A stretch of DNA of 64,000 bases from Archilochus colubris. Taxonomy: Eukaryota; Chordata; Aves; Apodiformes; Trochilidae. Within the stretch, counting starts at the first letter, position 1; every line of letters begins with the position of its first letter. Below the pieces are notes generated by a model. It saw only the letters and a list, made by a program, of their open reading frames with translations, did no database searches and was not told the origin of the DNA. Below, in pieces: positions 51,301 through 63,119 of the stretch. The translations under genes and the position numbers were made by a program. Location: contig CM041084.1 in the NCBI GenBank assembly GCA_023079485.1, positions 120,768,467 to 120,832,466 on the forward strand. The letters are read 5' to 3'.

Positions 51301-53999
51301 AACGCAGACTTTGTAACATATTGATGGACACTGAGAAAGTGTGTGTGGTGAGAGAAGTGGGTGTATTTGTGTGCATGTTGGAGGGACCACAATAGTATTA
51401 ATAGCCTGTAAAGGAGGTTTCTGACATTTGGTAAACACATGAGTACAACACAGAACACAATAGGAACTATAGTTCAAAAACAATGATTAGTACATTATTC
51501 TGGAACGCCATTAAATGCATGAGAGCTTTCTTCTGTCAGCATTGTTGTTTTCACAGGATGTAGTAGCAAACCATTAGCTTTGTGGAGAAGGAATGTTAAA
51601 AAGACGTCCACACACTGGTTTACTATTTTGTTTTCCCTTTTAACACTCATGTATCTTTGTGATGTGGGCCATATACCCAAGCTGATTCAGCTTTGCACAA
51701 ACAGTCTGGCTTTCTAGTTGCCTAAGTGGTAATAAATTCCCATTGATCAGGGCTTAGTGGAAATTAGAACACCCTGCATGTGCCTCAGCTGGGGAGGCGG
51801 CTCCCAGCAGACTCTCACTCACATTAAAAGCCCACTGGAATGTTTCAGAATGGGTGGTGCTGCTGCGTATTACTTTGCAATGTCAATACCAGAAGGCCTA
51901 TTGATTTGGATCACTTTCTTTAAATACAAGAAATTATTTAGTGTTTGAAAATAGTGAAAATGGCCACCTGGTGTAAACATAACACTACTCTGTCTCTCTT
52001 TCTTCGACTGTCCATCATCTTGAGAAATCACTGAATTACTGCACACTGTAATTTTGTATTTTTTTAAAAAATGTATACCACATGTTGTACTTTCTATATA
52101 CTGAATGTAAAGGTTTATATTTGTAGCCTTCTTCCAAATAATAAAAGCTGATTTTATTATTTCATTTTATTTTAAAGTAATAATAGGAAGATTTCTTCTA
52201 AGCAGTGTGTGTAGGTGTTTTGAAGAGGGTGACCTGAGAAAGATACAGATACATATAAGACTTATTAGTCTCTCAGACCTGTATTTCTCAGTGCTGCTCA
52301 AGGACCACTGGCAAATGAGGTGTGGAGTGGCATCCTTCTAACAGGGATTTCCATACAAGTGTCAGCAGACTGCTAAAAAGTGACTGAGAGAGTATCTATG
52401 AAAGCAAACAGGAGAGATATAAAATGGGAAGCAATATACACCATGCTAGTATTTGGACACATGAAACCCATTATAATTAGTAAATCCCTAAACCAACTAC
52501 TTAAATCCATATTATAATGATCTAAAATTAAAGATTTACTTGAATAAAATAAAGATTGCCAGTATAAAATAAGAGTGCCTAATTGCCAAGCCAGGTGGGA
52601 TGTGGTTTTGGGTGTTGTTCTGTTTTATTTTGTTTTTTTTTTCTCAAAAGTTTAGGAAATATCAAAGCATGCCATGATTTTTTGTATCTAAAAGTATTTT
52701 CACCCAGATTTTTTCCCACCCTTTCTTTTGGGCTCCATTTTGATTTGCCTGATCCTTTAGGATCCTTCCTGAATCTTCCTCACCCCATTTAAACATGGCA
52801 TATATGACCTACATACAGTCAGTGAATGATGAAACCTATTGAAGAAACACAGCTCCTTGGGCAGTCTGGGAAGATGGGGCAGTACTTCTTCCTGAATGTT
52901 CTTCTTTGGCATCCTTCTGGAGCTCTACCATGCTAAGGATCCATTTTGAAATCCTGTTCCATAAAATTAATGCAGCCTTCTCTTCTAGCTTAAAATGTGT
53001 TTTCTCAAGAACAACATCACTCAAGCAGAGCCAGTTAAATGAACACTTGTATTCAAATAACTTACTGATTATGCAAAACAACTTGCCTGTTATGGTACAC
53101 ATTCAGTGCAGAAAATTGCTCTGTTCGTTGGACTGCTTTTCCCGTCACAATGAAACATACATCTGCTTACAGCTAAAAGTCCAAGGGTCTGATTTACTAA
53201 AAATTAGTGATCCATCAGATTGATGGGCAATCTGCACTCTTGGTGCCTTGAAATTTCTTGCATCAGTCACCAGATCATGATTTACTAATAGGGTTTCAGG
53301 GCTTGCAAAATAGCACAACTCTAACCACATATTAATATTTAATCTGGCATTTTAAGTGCACCTAACAAAAGACCCCAGAGCTGCTGACAGGACCCTAAAT
53401 TGTGAATTTCTTTAAAAGGAATTGAGTATTTCCATAGTGGTTTCATGTGGAAATCTGAAATGAAAAGAAATACATGAGTTAAGCCCTGCTCATGAACTTA
53501 TAAGCTTCTACTATATTTTCCTGAAAAAATCTGTTTATAGTTTGGATTTTTTTTACAGTCTAGCTTCATTAATATATGACAAAGCTTCCTTTGGCAGTTT
53601 CACTGTCCATAGCTCATGATGGAAGGGAAATTTCAGAACTCATTTCTACATTGTGTGCCATTAAACAGTCTGTTCCTTCTTTAAATACTTAATCCACATG
53701 GCAACTCTAGAAAGGTGCTAAATGAGGATAAAAATAATGTATAAATCACAAAGACCTCTTTATTACCATGAAATTTAGTAATTGAATCTGCACAGACTTA
53801 GTAAATTGGGCCCTCTGTGTTTTGTCAAGCATTTTTAAGTAACCAAGATAGGCAAGAAGCTGAATTACATATTGATAGCGTTCCTACCATTTCATGGCTT
53901 AAACAGAGCAATAGAGTGAATTAATAAGCAACTTCTCCTTCTGCTGTCAGTTGAATATTCTAATTTTACGAAATGTATATAATGCACGTCTAGAAAAGG
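48381..53999. other. Gene-free stretch
   Basis: No supported exon, RNA gene or mobile element. Several frames of 60-105 codons (for example around 48830-49233, 51240-51680 and 52836-53330) overlap on both strands and lack motifs. The G+C content rises slightly towards the right, approaching the candidate regulatory region. Confidence 0.5.
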
Positions 54000-54960
54000 G
54001 TTTATTTGTTTCTTCCATTTTCATATGCCATAATTTATGAAAGATGTTCCCAACACCACCTGTAATAACAGAATGTTTATTAGTGTGCAAATGAGGGTTA
54101 TAAATGATGTTGCTTATCTATGGAACAAAACACAAAAGACAACTTATTAGCAAAAGACAAATTGCTCAGCAAGTTTCAATGAGCTGCTATGTTTGTCATG
54201 AAAAAAAAACTTTTATTTGCACAGATCAATGCTTTTATAATCCATTTAAAATAATATACTTGCCACTAGGTGGCTATTTCTGATCAGATCATTTTACCAT
54301 TTTAATTACATTTTTAATATCCTGGCTGCATAAACAAAGATAAATTACAAGCCTTGCACAATCCGGCTGCTAGCTCAGGCACAATCTGTAATAATATCAG
54401 CTTTTGTTTGTGCCTCCTCTAATTAAATTCTGAAATCTAGGCTTTATCAATCAATAATTTTAATTTCAGAATTGCCTTTTGATCTTACATTTCATGTTTG
54501 TTTGCAGAAAATGATCAGTAGGACAAAGCTGATAATTTATGCAGAAACAATCTCTCAGCAGAGTTACAAGCACATTCCTAGCCATCAACACAACCCGGCA
54601 GACTAAGCTTGACACAGGTCTAATTAGCATGCAGATATGTGTCGCCTCATTGGCAATTCAAATTGCTTTTTTTATAATGTACCTCAAATTGTGCTACTCA
54701 AACATTGTATTTGATTTCCAAAGCCCCCTGGGCATCCCATAATGTCTCCCTTCATCCTGGGTATGAAGCATTTATTGAACACTCTGCTTCGACTCTGGCT
54801 ATCTTTTCGAAAACACCCAAACACTGTAAACGTGGGACCAGCTTTTCCTCCTCATCAAACAGCAACTTGTTCTTCTGTGGAGCGGCGGGTGCCACGTCTG
54901 TAGTTTTAGCGATGATATGTTACCTTGCAAGCTCCTGCTCCCACGGTGGCTGCTCTATAG
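54000..54960. promoter_or_regulatory. Candidate cis-regulatory region upstream of possible gene
   Basis: This stretch has no repeat character, unlike much of the window. It contains a dense set of homeodomain-type cores (TAATTA, CTAATTAAATTC, ATCAATCAATAATTT, GTCTAATTAGCATGCAGAT), an octamer-like ATGCAGAT and a perfect CTCF core at 54263-54274. It lies immediately upstream of the CpG-enriched segment and the candidate exons. The overall look is that of a conserved non-coding element next to a developmental or neural gene, but conservation cannot be seen from one sequence, and TAATTA cores are common in AT-rich DNA. Confidence 0.35.
54263..54274 (+). promoter_or_regulatory. CTCF core motif
   Basis: CCACTAGGTGGC matches every position of the common CTCF core CCASYAGRKGGC. 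A 12-base match to a degenerate core occurs occasionally by chance in 64 kb, but its position just upstream of the only CpG-enriched segment fits an insulator or promoter-proximal role. Confidence 0.5.
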
Positions 54961-55110
54961 AGGGCTTCATTCCTGTGCCACTCATTTAAAAAGGGGGAGG
55001 AGGTCTACAGAACACACATTAATATGCGGCACATAACCACGTCTCTGAATGCCAGCCTTCCATTCTTCATTAAACAAAATGGCTGGATTGCAGTGATTGT
55101 TTTCCCCTCC

Positions 55111-55139
55111 ACACACACGCGCGCCCGCGCGCGCGCACA
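55111..55139. repeat. Alternating CA/CG tract (Z-DNA-prone)
   Basis: ACACACACGCGCGC, a one-base break in the alternation, then CGCGCGCGCGCACA. Almost perfectly alternating purine-pyrimidine with about nine CpGs; such DNA readily adopts the left-handed form under negative supercoiling. Confidence 0.8.
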
Positions 55140-55263
55140 GGCACACACACCACGCACGCAGGCACATACCCACACATCCCCCACAGGCACTCTGGCTTGC
55201 TCTCTTATTCTCCCTCACACATAGACATGCACTTTCCCCCCATGCACACAAACCTGCACACAA

Positions 55264-55265
<2 letters not shown>

Positions 55266-55297
<32 letters not shown>
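55266..55297. repeat. (AC)16 microsatellite
   Basis: A pure 32-nt AC dinucleotide run between the CG-rich tract and the first candidate exon. It is likely polymorphic in length. Confidence 0.92.
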
Positions 55298-55298
<1 letters not shown>

Positions 55299-55504
55299 AT
55301 CCCCTGCCGTAGCGTGTGTCATTGTCAGTGCGGTGAGTTACGTGCGAAAAGTTGTCTGCTGCACGCGTGACACACAAGGAGATTCCTGCCAACGTCAGGG
55401 CCCTTTTTTGCCATGCAGCAACAAGTGGCAGAATCAGTGGTGTACAGTTATTCAGCAATGTAATTCATTTCACTGGCTTTGGCTCTTAGCCAGATCCGCC
55501 ATCT

Positions 55505-55532
55505 GTCTCTTGCTCTCCCTCTCTCTCTCTCG
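55505..55532. repeat. CT-rich tract
   Basis: A TCTCTTGCTCTCCCTCTCTCT-like run of pyrimidines on the plus strand, within the putative 5' leader. Confidence 0.7.
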
Positions 55533-55556
55533 CCTGAGTTTGTCCTACATTTCGTA

Positions 55557-55685
55557 ATGATACGTGCTTGCCATCCTTATTCTATGTCAGAGGTACAGCA
55601 TGAGCCTCACCCCCGTTCCGGCGTGGAGTTCTCTGAGTTCGGTGGCACTTTGGATATTCCACTTCAGTGCCATGGGAAGAAAAGG
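55557..55685 (+). CDS. Candidate first coding exon of an unrecognised gene
   Basis: An open segment ends at AAAAGG|GTAAGC, a near-consensus splice donor (GT at 55686), in codon phase 0. From the ATG at 55557 (G at -3) it encodes 43 residues, beginning MIRACHPYSMSEVQHEPH and ending IPLQCHGKKR. A second in-frame ATG at 55584 has a poor context. The frame is open upstream to at least 55479, so the start is not certain. The protein is hydrophilic, with no signal peptide or membrane segment, and has no repeat or LINE similarity. The segment lies in the only CpG-enriched part of the window. I do not recognise the family. The phase fits the candidate exon at 57099 exactly. Alternatives are an upstream open frame in a 5' UTR or a non-coding transcript. 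Confidence 0.42.
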
Positions 55686-57098
55686 GTAAGCAAAAAACAG
55701 AGGGGTAGCTACAAAGAGAATGGTGCTCTTGTATTTGAAAGCCAGAGCCTCCGCTTTTATTTAAAGCATTGATATGGATCTGTCTCACATGGGAACTTTT
55801 CCTGCTTCGTTAGAGTATCTTCGTTTTCTTTATTGGATGCTGGCACTGTACGCCACTGCACAGCTCTGTGGAATGCCTGCTGTTGGATACTTGCAGATCC
55901 CTGCCACCAAGCAACCTCCTGCATTGGAAATCGGGTGACTACTCCAGGATCTTATGCGTGCTTGCTGTTTGAAGCTGCAGAAAAGTGAATAATCAATTAA
56001 GTATTGATTTCTTGTAAGATTTGGTAAATTTCAAAGGCAAGACAAAGAGGATGGCTTAAGGAAAGCACTGCAGGGACTTGGCGTAAATTAGACAACTAAC
56101 AGCAGTGCAGAATAAAATAACACCTCAACTGAATATTTCCTTGGAAGAATTAGCACTAGCTATTGGAAGACGATGGTGGATTTAATCAAGACGGCAGGCA
56201 CGCTTGAGTTTTAACCGTGAACCTGAAAGAGGAGCTAATTATAACCACCTTTTTATATGGAGCTAATTTGACTGAATGGATGCAAATGTGCTTTATTTAT
56301 GGATGAAGAAGCAAGCCTTACAGCATTGACTTTGGGATCATTGCATATGCTAAGCTTTGCAGCTTCTCTAAAAGTCAAGCCTACAGTACATTTTTATTTA
56401 CTGAGAAGGTATTTATATGTAAGCATAAGCTAGCCGTACATAAGATTCATCAGAACAATGTACTGTGGCACTGAGAATCTAATTAGAATTTTGCAGCATT
56501 TCATGTTTTCTCTAATTTGGTGCTTTTCAACCCTTGCTTGTGATGGGCTATAAATGGGACAATAAATGTATGATTTAAACTATTGTGATTTTCACTGTGT
56601 AGTTTATTAATCGTACTGTAGTTTTCTTAACGTATTTCTGAATTATTCAGCAGTAATTTATAATGAAAGAAGCAGAACTGGTGGGGTGGTTTTAAATTCA
56701 TTTATAATCTTCTTACAGATCTAAATGTACAGGTTCCACCAGCCGATGAGCTCTATAATTATGAAAGAATGTTGAAATTTTCAGATAAATGGGGCACTGA
56801 CTTTACAATTGGCACAATATTGTATAATCAGTAAAAGGAGGATTGTTATGTTTTGACTCTGTGGAGACTCGTCTTGGTTAGTTAACTCCTTCTCTGCTGA
56901 TAATGGTAAGCAAATGTTTCTTATATGAGAAAATAGGAGAAGAATGTAATGTATTAATGTGATATTTTGATGGTCTGAAAGCTTAGCATATTTTTTTCCA
57001 TTTATTTCCATTTCTGTCTACTTTTCTTTTCCTTATTTGCTTTTCTGGGTTTTCTCGGGATTTTTTTTCCTCCTGTCTTGCAATCTACATTCCCTCAG
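55686..57098 (+). other. Putative intron 1 (about 1.4 kb)
   Basis: Begins GTAAGC and ends with TTTTTTTTCCTCCTGTCTTG, then CATTCCCTCAG, a strong polypyrimidine tract and AG. Inside are AT-rich unique sequence and a perfect octamer ATGCAAAT at 56280-56287. The stretch at about 55800-56460 is less AT-rich than typical for the window and may hold regulatory sequence. No open frame of note. Confidence 0.4.
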
Positions 57099-57243
57099 CA
57101 ACCTCAGGAACCAAGTTACATTAAGCTTCAACACAAAGACGATGTAAGAATAATGAATCCTCATTTGCATCGACATTTGTATTCAGATTTGCCAGGCTAT
57201 AAACTTGGCAGATCAAGCGGAATATTAAGTAGCGGCTTCCATG
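57099..57243 (+). CDS. Candidate second coding exon of the same unrecognised gene
   Basis: This 145-nt segment follows a strong acceptor (T-rich tract and CCCTCAG at 57092-57098) and ends at CCATG|GTAAAT (GT at 57244). It starts in phase 0, matching the phase-0 donor at 55685, and leaves phase 1. It encodes 48 residues beginning QPQEPSYIKLQHKDD, with an NPHLHRHLYSDLPGYKLG core and RSSGILSSGFH at the end. The sequence is non-repetitive, His-rich, basic and charged, with a Ser/Gly-rich tail, and resembles a cytoplasmic N-terminal region rather than a folded enzyme core. No membrane segment is seen, and I cannot assign a gene. Its complexity and correct splice edges make it the most coding-like segment in the window. 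No phase-compatible third exon was found before 64000, so the next intron would exceed 6.7 kb. Confidence 0.5.
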
Positions 57244-57313
57244 GTAAATTGCGAATCTTGCAATTGCTGAATCGTTTTTCCTGGTTTTGTTGTTTTTTCT
57301 TTCTTTTGCGCCC

Positions 57314-57362
57314 ACACATGTTTGTGTGTGTATGAACGTGTGTACATGTGTATGTATGTGCA
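57314..57362. repeat. TG-rich microsatellite-like tract
   Basis: Irregular GTGTGTATG and TGTACATGTG units just downstream of the candidate exon donor. Low complexity. Confidence 0.7.
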
Positions 57363-60300
57363 AATCTGTAGTGGCAGGTGAAGTCTCATGACTACTTGAT
57401 TGCTGTGGAGCACATTGGTCCCCTTTCTCTGTCAGTATATGATGTCAGTTTATGTGAAATGAAGCAGGAATACACCAGCAGTAAGCATTTTAGCTGAAGA
57501 TACAGTATGACATATGACTAAAGTATTAACTCTCTTGTCTAAAGACCATGCGAAAGAAAACTCTGAGAAATTAGATAAACACCACTGCTAAAGCAAACAG
57601 ATCTTCCATATCAGCTGGAGGTTTGATTTCACTGCAGGTTGGGTCCAAAGAACAAACTGTGAAACAGCACTAACCCTACCTGCTGTATAACAGGATATAC
57701 TGTCTTGTTTGAGATGGTGTTAATGTATGCATGTATGTTTCCACTAAAAACTTGGGCCTTGGTGTGCCTCCCATCTGATGCTTTCCCCTATGGTTTGGTT
57801 GTACTGTTTCCAGCTTCACAGTAGCATGTGTGAGAGCGCAAAGCTGGCCCTTCTCTTCCAGGGTTGGATATTGAACCTTTTCATTTGCTGACATTTGCTG
57901 AAGACAACTTGATCCTGGATGTACTTTTCTTCAAGAATTCCTCCCTTCTTTCTCTGGATAGTTTTTTTTCAGAATTATTAATTGCAAAAGTGGAAGATTC
58001 ATCTTATCATTCTCTTTTTTTAACTTTGTGTTACTGGAAATAATTTGCATATGAACTTTGGAAACTTTAATTTATCCATGACGTGAACCAGATTATTTCA
58101 GAAGCAGTGGAGAAGTGCTGAGTCAACAAGTTCTGAAAATGCTCCAAGACTCACATTTGCTACCCATAGTTTTAAAAGCGGTTGTCTCATGACTCAAATG
58201 AAGTTCTCTAGAGAGAACCTCAGAGTGGTGCTGAACTAGGAGATGAAGGCAATTATGAAGCATGTAAGAAATGTTTCCAGGGCCTTCTTTTTGTATACAT
58301 TCCCCCCCTACCACACAGAAACAGAAACATAATCCTAATGAGAGAATGCCAGTACAGGCCATAGCATGTGTTTTCATAATTGTTTATGTAACCTAACAAA
58401 CTCCTATGTTAAAGACATGCTGAGATAGAACTTTTTGCAGTCCTTCCTAAACAGGTTGAGGGTCTGAATTTAAAAAACGAAGATATGGCTGATCATTAGA
58501 TTAATTTATTGACAAGCAAATGCAATGAAATGGTTAAACCTGTTGTAAACAATATGATACTCTATAATTATAGGCTATAATTTCACTTGGGTATGTCACA
58601 TCCGCTTTGTTTTCTGTAAAAATACTTGAAACCCTAATGCTGTTTGGATTTGTTTTCATTTTTTTCATATTCAATAATAAGATAATTGACTATGCAGGGA
58701 GTGGTCAGTTGTAATGTAATATTTTCTAAGGGTGGAAGCTGATATGCTGCTTGTGTAGAACAGTAGCCTTTGGCAGGCAGAGATAGCCATGAATCATTAT
58801 TTGTTTGCTATTATTGAGAAGTTTAGAACTTGTTTCTCTTATTCTGGTGGAAAACATCAAATATGATGTCTCCTTCCTTTGAAAGAGTATTCCATGATAT
58901 ATATCCAAAATGGTACTTAAAGTAGAAGTGAAAGGTATAACTTTCTATATATGTTTCTGTACTCCTCTTCCTTGTGCACATTCTTGATGAGTTAATATTA
59001 AACTTTGTTGTTTGGGTAAGTATGAGTACTTACCATGGATTGTTTTGGAAATTTACCCTAAACCAGATAACAAAGTCCTTTTCTGAGAAGAGAAAACCAA
59101 AACAAAACCTCACTGGCTCTGGGGGTTGGAAAAAGAATAAGAAAAAAAAATGCAAAAAACAAAAAACAGTGGAAAAGGAGCCTTGATATTTAAGTTACAA
59201 ATCCATAGAGACCAATAGATTAAAAAACAGCAATGTTTTTGCTGGACATGAATTTACAAGAATCATTCACCACCAAAGTCAACAATTTAAAAAATTATTT
59301 CCTGTCGGGCTTTTTCCCCCATATGAAATTCCCCAACTTCTTGTTACTTTGTAGAACTGAAAGAAAGGAGAGATGAAGTAAAAGTACTTAAAGTTCCAAA
59401 TACATTGATCATATTCACTGACAAATAAAAAAAAATTTAAAAAATAATTTAAAAAGAAGATAAAAGTACCTGGCATAAAGGAAGATATGAAATTTATATT
59501 TTCTGTGAGAAACTCCAGTATTTACTCTGGCCTTTTATGTGTACTGTGTTGGTGAGTAAAATACTGGAGTGCTATTTACAACTAAAATCTACTCTATGAT
59601 GGGCATTCACCAACACTGGACAGGGTATAGCAGAGTCAGCCTAGGCATAGCATACAGATGCTTCAGATGGGAAGCTCAAGGCCTGTTAACTACTCAGTGT
59701 AGCTCATCGCGTTGCTCAAAAATTTAAAATGCCAACAATAACAGAGAGATTACTCTGTGAGAGTCAGATCAGCTGGCCCTTGGAATTTAAAGGGAAGCTA
59801 TCAGATTTTTTATTCTTTTGATGGAAGATTCTTTTGTCTAGCCTACTGTTAAGGGTAAATATCACTCCAAGACCGTGTTTCTTACTGGAAGTAAGTTGAT
59901 TATCTATCATCAGTGTGGACTTCATACTGGGATTAGCTGTAAACTTTCTGTTTCTGTAGGAATATTATTTTCTGAATAATTTTTTCTGATTTTTTTGTGC
60001 ATGTGACAGCAGTTTGAACTTAGACACTTTGTGTCTGTTATATAGACTTTAAACAATTTCTCCTTCATGTTTTTATTTCCTAGACACAAAGGAGACAAAA
60101 AATGATTTTTAAAAGAAGGAACTATGCAGATATGCAAGACAGGGAGAAGAGACAACAGGCTGAAATGAGGAAGTGGCTTTTACACTGTCTTTTTATAAAA
60201 CAGAAGTTAAATCTTTCTTTCAAAGGTGAAACGTCTGTGTTCTATTGCTTTATGATTCCTTCAGTGGCTTCTCTTTTGAGACAATGTATCTTCAATTGCA

Positions 60301-63082
60301 TATGGGGGAGTAGGTTGACACAATTGAAGGTTTTGTGCAAGATATTCAAATTTTGCTAAAGACATTGCTGGGAAAGTGTAATCCACTGTATTTTGTTATT
60401 TGCCCTGCTTTTGCAGGACAAGAAAAAGTTCATCTTAATAAAATAAATCTGCTTTCAATACCAACAGCTTTCTCATGGCAAAGCTTTTAATTTAATTGTC
60501 AGGACTGAGCTAGCTATTTTCAGTTTGAAAAAGTCCTTCGATTATTAAAGACAAAATTGTAATGACTATAAATATTGTCAGGTAATGAATAAACTGTATA
60601 TGTACAAAATTCCCTCAGACCTGAGATCTCTTTCTATGGTTTGTTGATTATCGAATCTTGTATCAAATTACCCTGCAATCCTATACTTCAGGTTTGTATA
60701 GCAGCTAGTAAAATAAGGCTCCAGTTCTGATTGGTATTCTAACATAAATAATAATAGAAGTGCATTGTTTTGAACCATAGGCAAGCTTTCCAGCGTGGCT
60801 GTTTATCTGCATAATCAACACTGTCTCATTTAGTTTAGTGGTTACCGCTTTTGGCAAAATTCTGTGGTCATTAATTGTGTTTTGCATTTCATTGGGAATT
60901 TTGTTTAATGAGAACAGATTTTGATGCAAGGTCAGCTCTCTGAAAACCATACCAACCCACACTTCATTATTGTCACAGTGAGTGATGTAGCAAGCAACGT
61001 GGAAGCACTTTACTCTGCACTGAACATGGACAGCTCTGGGGCTGAATTCAGCACTTGGGTAACAGAAGAACAACTGAGCACAGAGGAAGACTGAGGACTG
61101 GACGATCTAATTTTTGAATTTTAGGTTATTATACTACAGAGGAGAGAGGTGACGGAAAGTGTCTTTAAAATGGAGGAGGGAATACTGGATGCTGATAAAA
61201 CATGTACAAGGAGATGGGAAATTAGACAATATTTTTTACTGTTAACCTGAAATCTGTAGTTAAAAGAAGAACAAGAAGCAGAACACAAATTCCAGTCATT
61301 GCAACTTGCAATGTATAACTACTAGTTTCTCCTGGATCCATAATTTATGTTGGAGCTTGCAATGAATCATGCCACATAGAAGTGGTCCTAGGCTGCAGAA
61401 GATAAATCTAATGATGCATCAGCTATTATTAATTTAGGGCTGCCTGCTTCTGCTCACAGTAATGTCAGTTGGAGTTTTTGTGTGGACTGCATTGGGAGAT
61501 ATATTTGGTCTTATTCACAATACTCTGAAGTTTCTTGTGCTATACTATGCCACAGTCATAAACACTAAACAGGAGGGGGTATTTTAAAGAACTCAGATAT
61601 TCTGAGACATATTTATGGAGCCATATTCAGTCTAAAGTTTGCTCATCCTGCTTTTAACATTTTACTATTAATAGTTAACATTCAGTTTATCTCTGTAATT
61701 TAGAGAAGCATTCGATTTTTCCTTTCAACAAAATTAAAGGTTTTGCATAATGAATTCTCTATACAACAATTTAAAAAATCCTCAAAAGAAGTCTTTACTC
61801 CTTAAATTTTTAATAAAATATAAAATAAATGCTGAAAATGAGAGGTTACATAGGGTCCAGCTATGAAATTTGTTTTCTTCATTTTACATTTCTCAAATTC
61901 ACATTCGTTTTTCTTGGGTTAGCAATCTCATTTGTGTCCCAGCCAGCCAGTAAATTTCCCCCTGAAAATCACTTCAGCCAGAATGACCCTGATGAATCTG
62001 GTGATCCACAGTAAAAACATAGGGATGAACTGGTATCACAAAGAAGTCTTTCAGAGTCTTTTTGACAATTAGCAAGCTCAGTGTAGAAAAAATAGAGAGG
62101 AGGGCTTTTGTGAATCCGTTTGTCAGAAATCTAAGTTTGAGGGGAAAATAGGAAAAGCGAAGAATGGCCTGTGTGAATCTGTGCCTGTGTGGTTGTATCA
62201 CAGCCGGTGTACTGGGCAATAGTAACAGAAAGGAACTTGCCTGTGGATCTTAGATACAATAGGTAAAAGGAGAAAGCATTTTTCTAGAAAAGTATTAGCA
62301 AAACACAAGTATATGTTGAGTGCAGAGAAGTATTATTTAGAGTGTTTAAGCAATGGAGTTATTTTAGAGAAAAAAAGACAAAGGGCTTTTTTCAAATCAA
62401 CAGCTGAGGTTTTTACTCCCTGTTTTCACAGCTTCTTAAAATTTTGTAACATTTGTTACAAACAACAACAATTTGTTGGAGTATTTGTTTTACACTTTCA
62501 TCGATATTGTTTAAGATCTTATGATCAATCCTATTATCAAAATGTTTTATAATAAATACTACTAACAAATATTACTTCTAGTAGAGTGTTTCATGTCATA
62601 CAAAATGAGAAATATTATCTGTATGACCTGCTGAAAGTGTTGCAGAATTTCTCAGAGGGATCAAAGTTAAAAACAGAAAGAAGCTGTAATCATCTTGATT
62701 ATTTAGAGAGAGGTCATGAGTCGACGGAGAAGGTTATCTTGTCCTGAATAAAAATGTAGGATTGTGAAAAAGGATTTAGCATCCTGGGGGGCAGGGAGGG
62801 TTAACAATTAATCCACTAGTTTTGTCTGTTATGGATTCCAATCTTCTGTTCAGACTTTTGGTTTGGTTGGTTTTTTGTTTGTTTTCAAATGAGTCTAAGC
62901 TTTGTTATTCCTTATTTCTTGCATTTTCTTTCCAATTTATGGTTTAATGTGATTCTACACCAGATGCTTACTCTTGTGAAGTGCTGAGCAACTTAAGCAT
63001 ATTCAGACTCTCCAACTTCATTACTACATCGGTTTTGCTCAGAATACCTTGTTATTTTTTGAAGACTCAGTGTAGTGGTGCA

Positions 63083-63119
63083 TATGGGGTTGGCATGTTC
63101 TGCACCAGCTAGAATGTTC
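63083..63119 (+). repeat. Third relative of the CCAGCT-type repeat
   Basis: ATGGGGTTGGCATGTTCTGC followed by ACCAGCTAGAATG resembles the strings at 47910-47946 and, less well, 47771-47801. It is the only sign of the possible repeat family in this part of the window. Confidence 0.3.

Larger units (their letters stand above)
54984..55556 (+). promoter_or_regulatory. CpG-enriched putative promoter / 5' leader
   Basis: Most of the window is CpG-poor, but from 55110 to about 55650 CpGs are frequent (GCGCGC tracts, TAGCGTG, GTGCGGTGAG, ACGCGTGAC, AACGTC, TCCGCC). A TTTAAAAAGGGGGAGGAGG segment at 54985 could serve as a weak TATA-like and GC-box-like element. CCGCCATCTG at 55496-55505 resembles the YY1 motif common near start sites. 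A CT-rich run (55505-55532) follows. The location directly before a candidate first coding exon supports a promoter or 5' untranslated leader. The exact transcription start cannot be placed. Confidence 0.38.

Noticed and set aside
54982..55458. A 158-codon open frame on the minus strand, the longest in the window
   Set aside because: Its middle is translated CA/CG microsatellite (Cys/Val/Ala/Arg-rich low complexity), which lacks stops by composition. There is no domain and no splice support.
60102..60359. Basic, Glu/Arg-rich 85-codon plus-strand frame starting MIFKRRNYADMQDREKRQQ
   Set aside because: The start resembles a charged coding peptide, but it degenerates into hydrophobic low-information sequence. 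The upstream acceptor-like CCTAG is weak and no donor or phase match to the candidate exons was found.
60705..61073. A 122-codon minus-strand open frame
   Set aside because: No domain and no supporting splice or promoter signals. Treated as chance.
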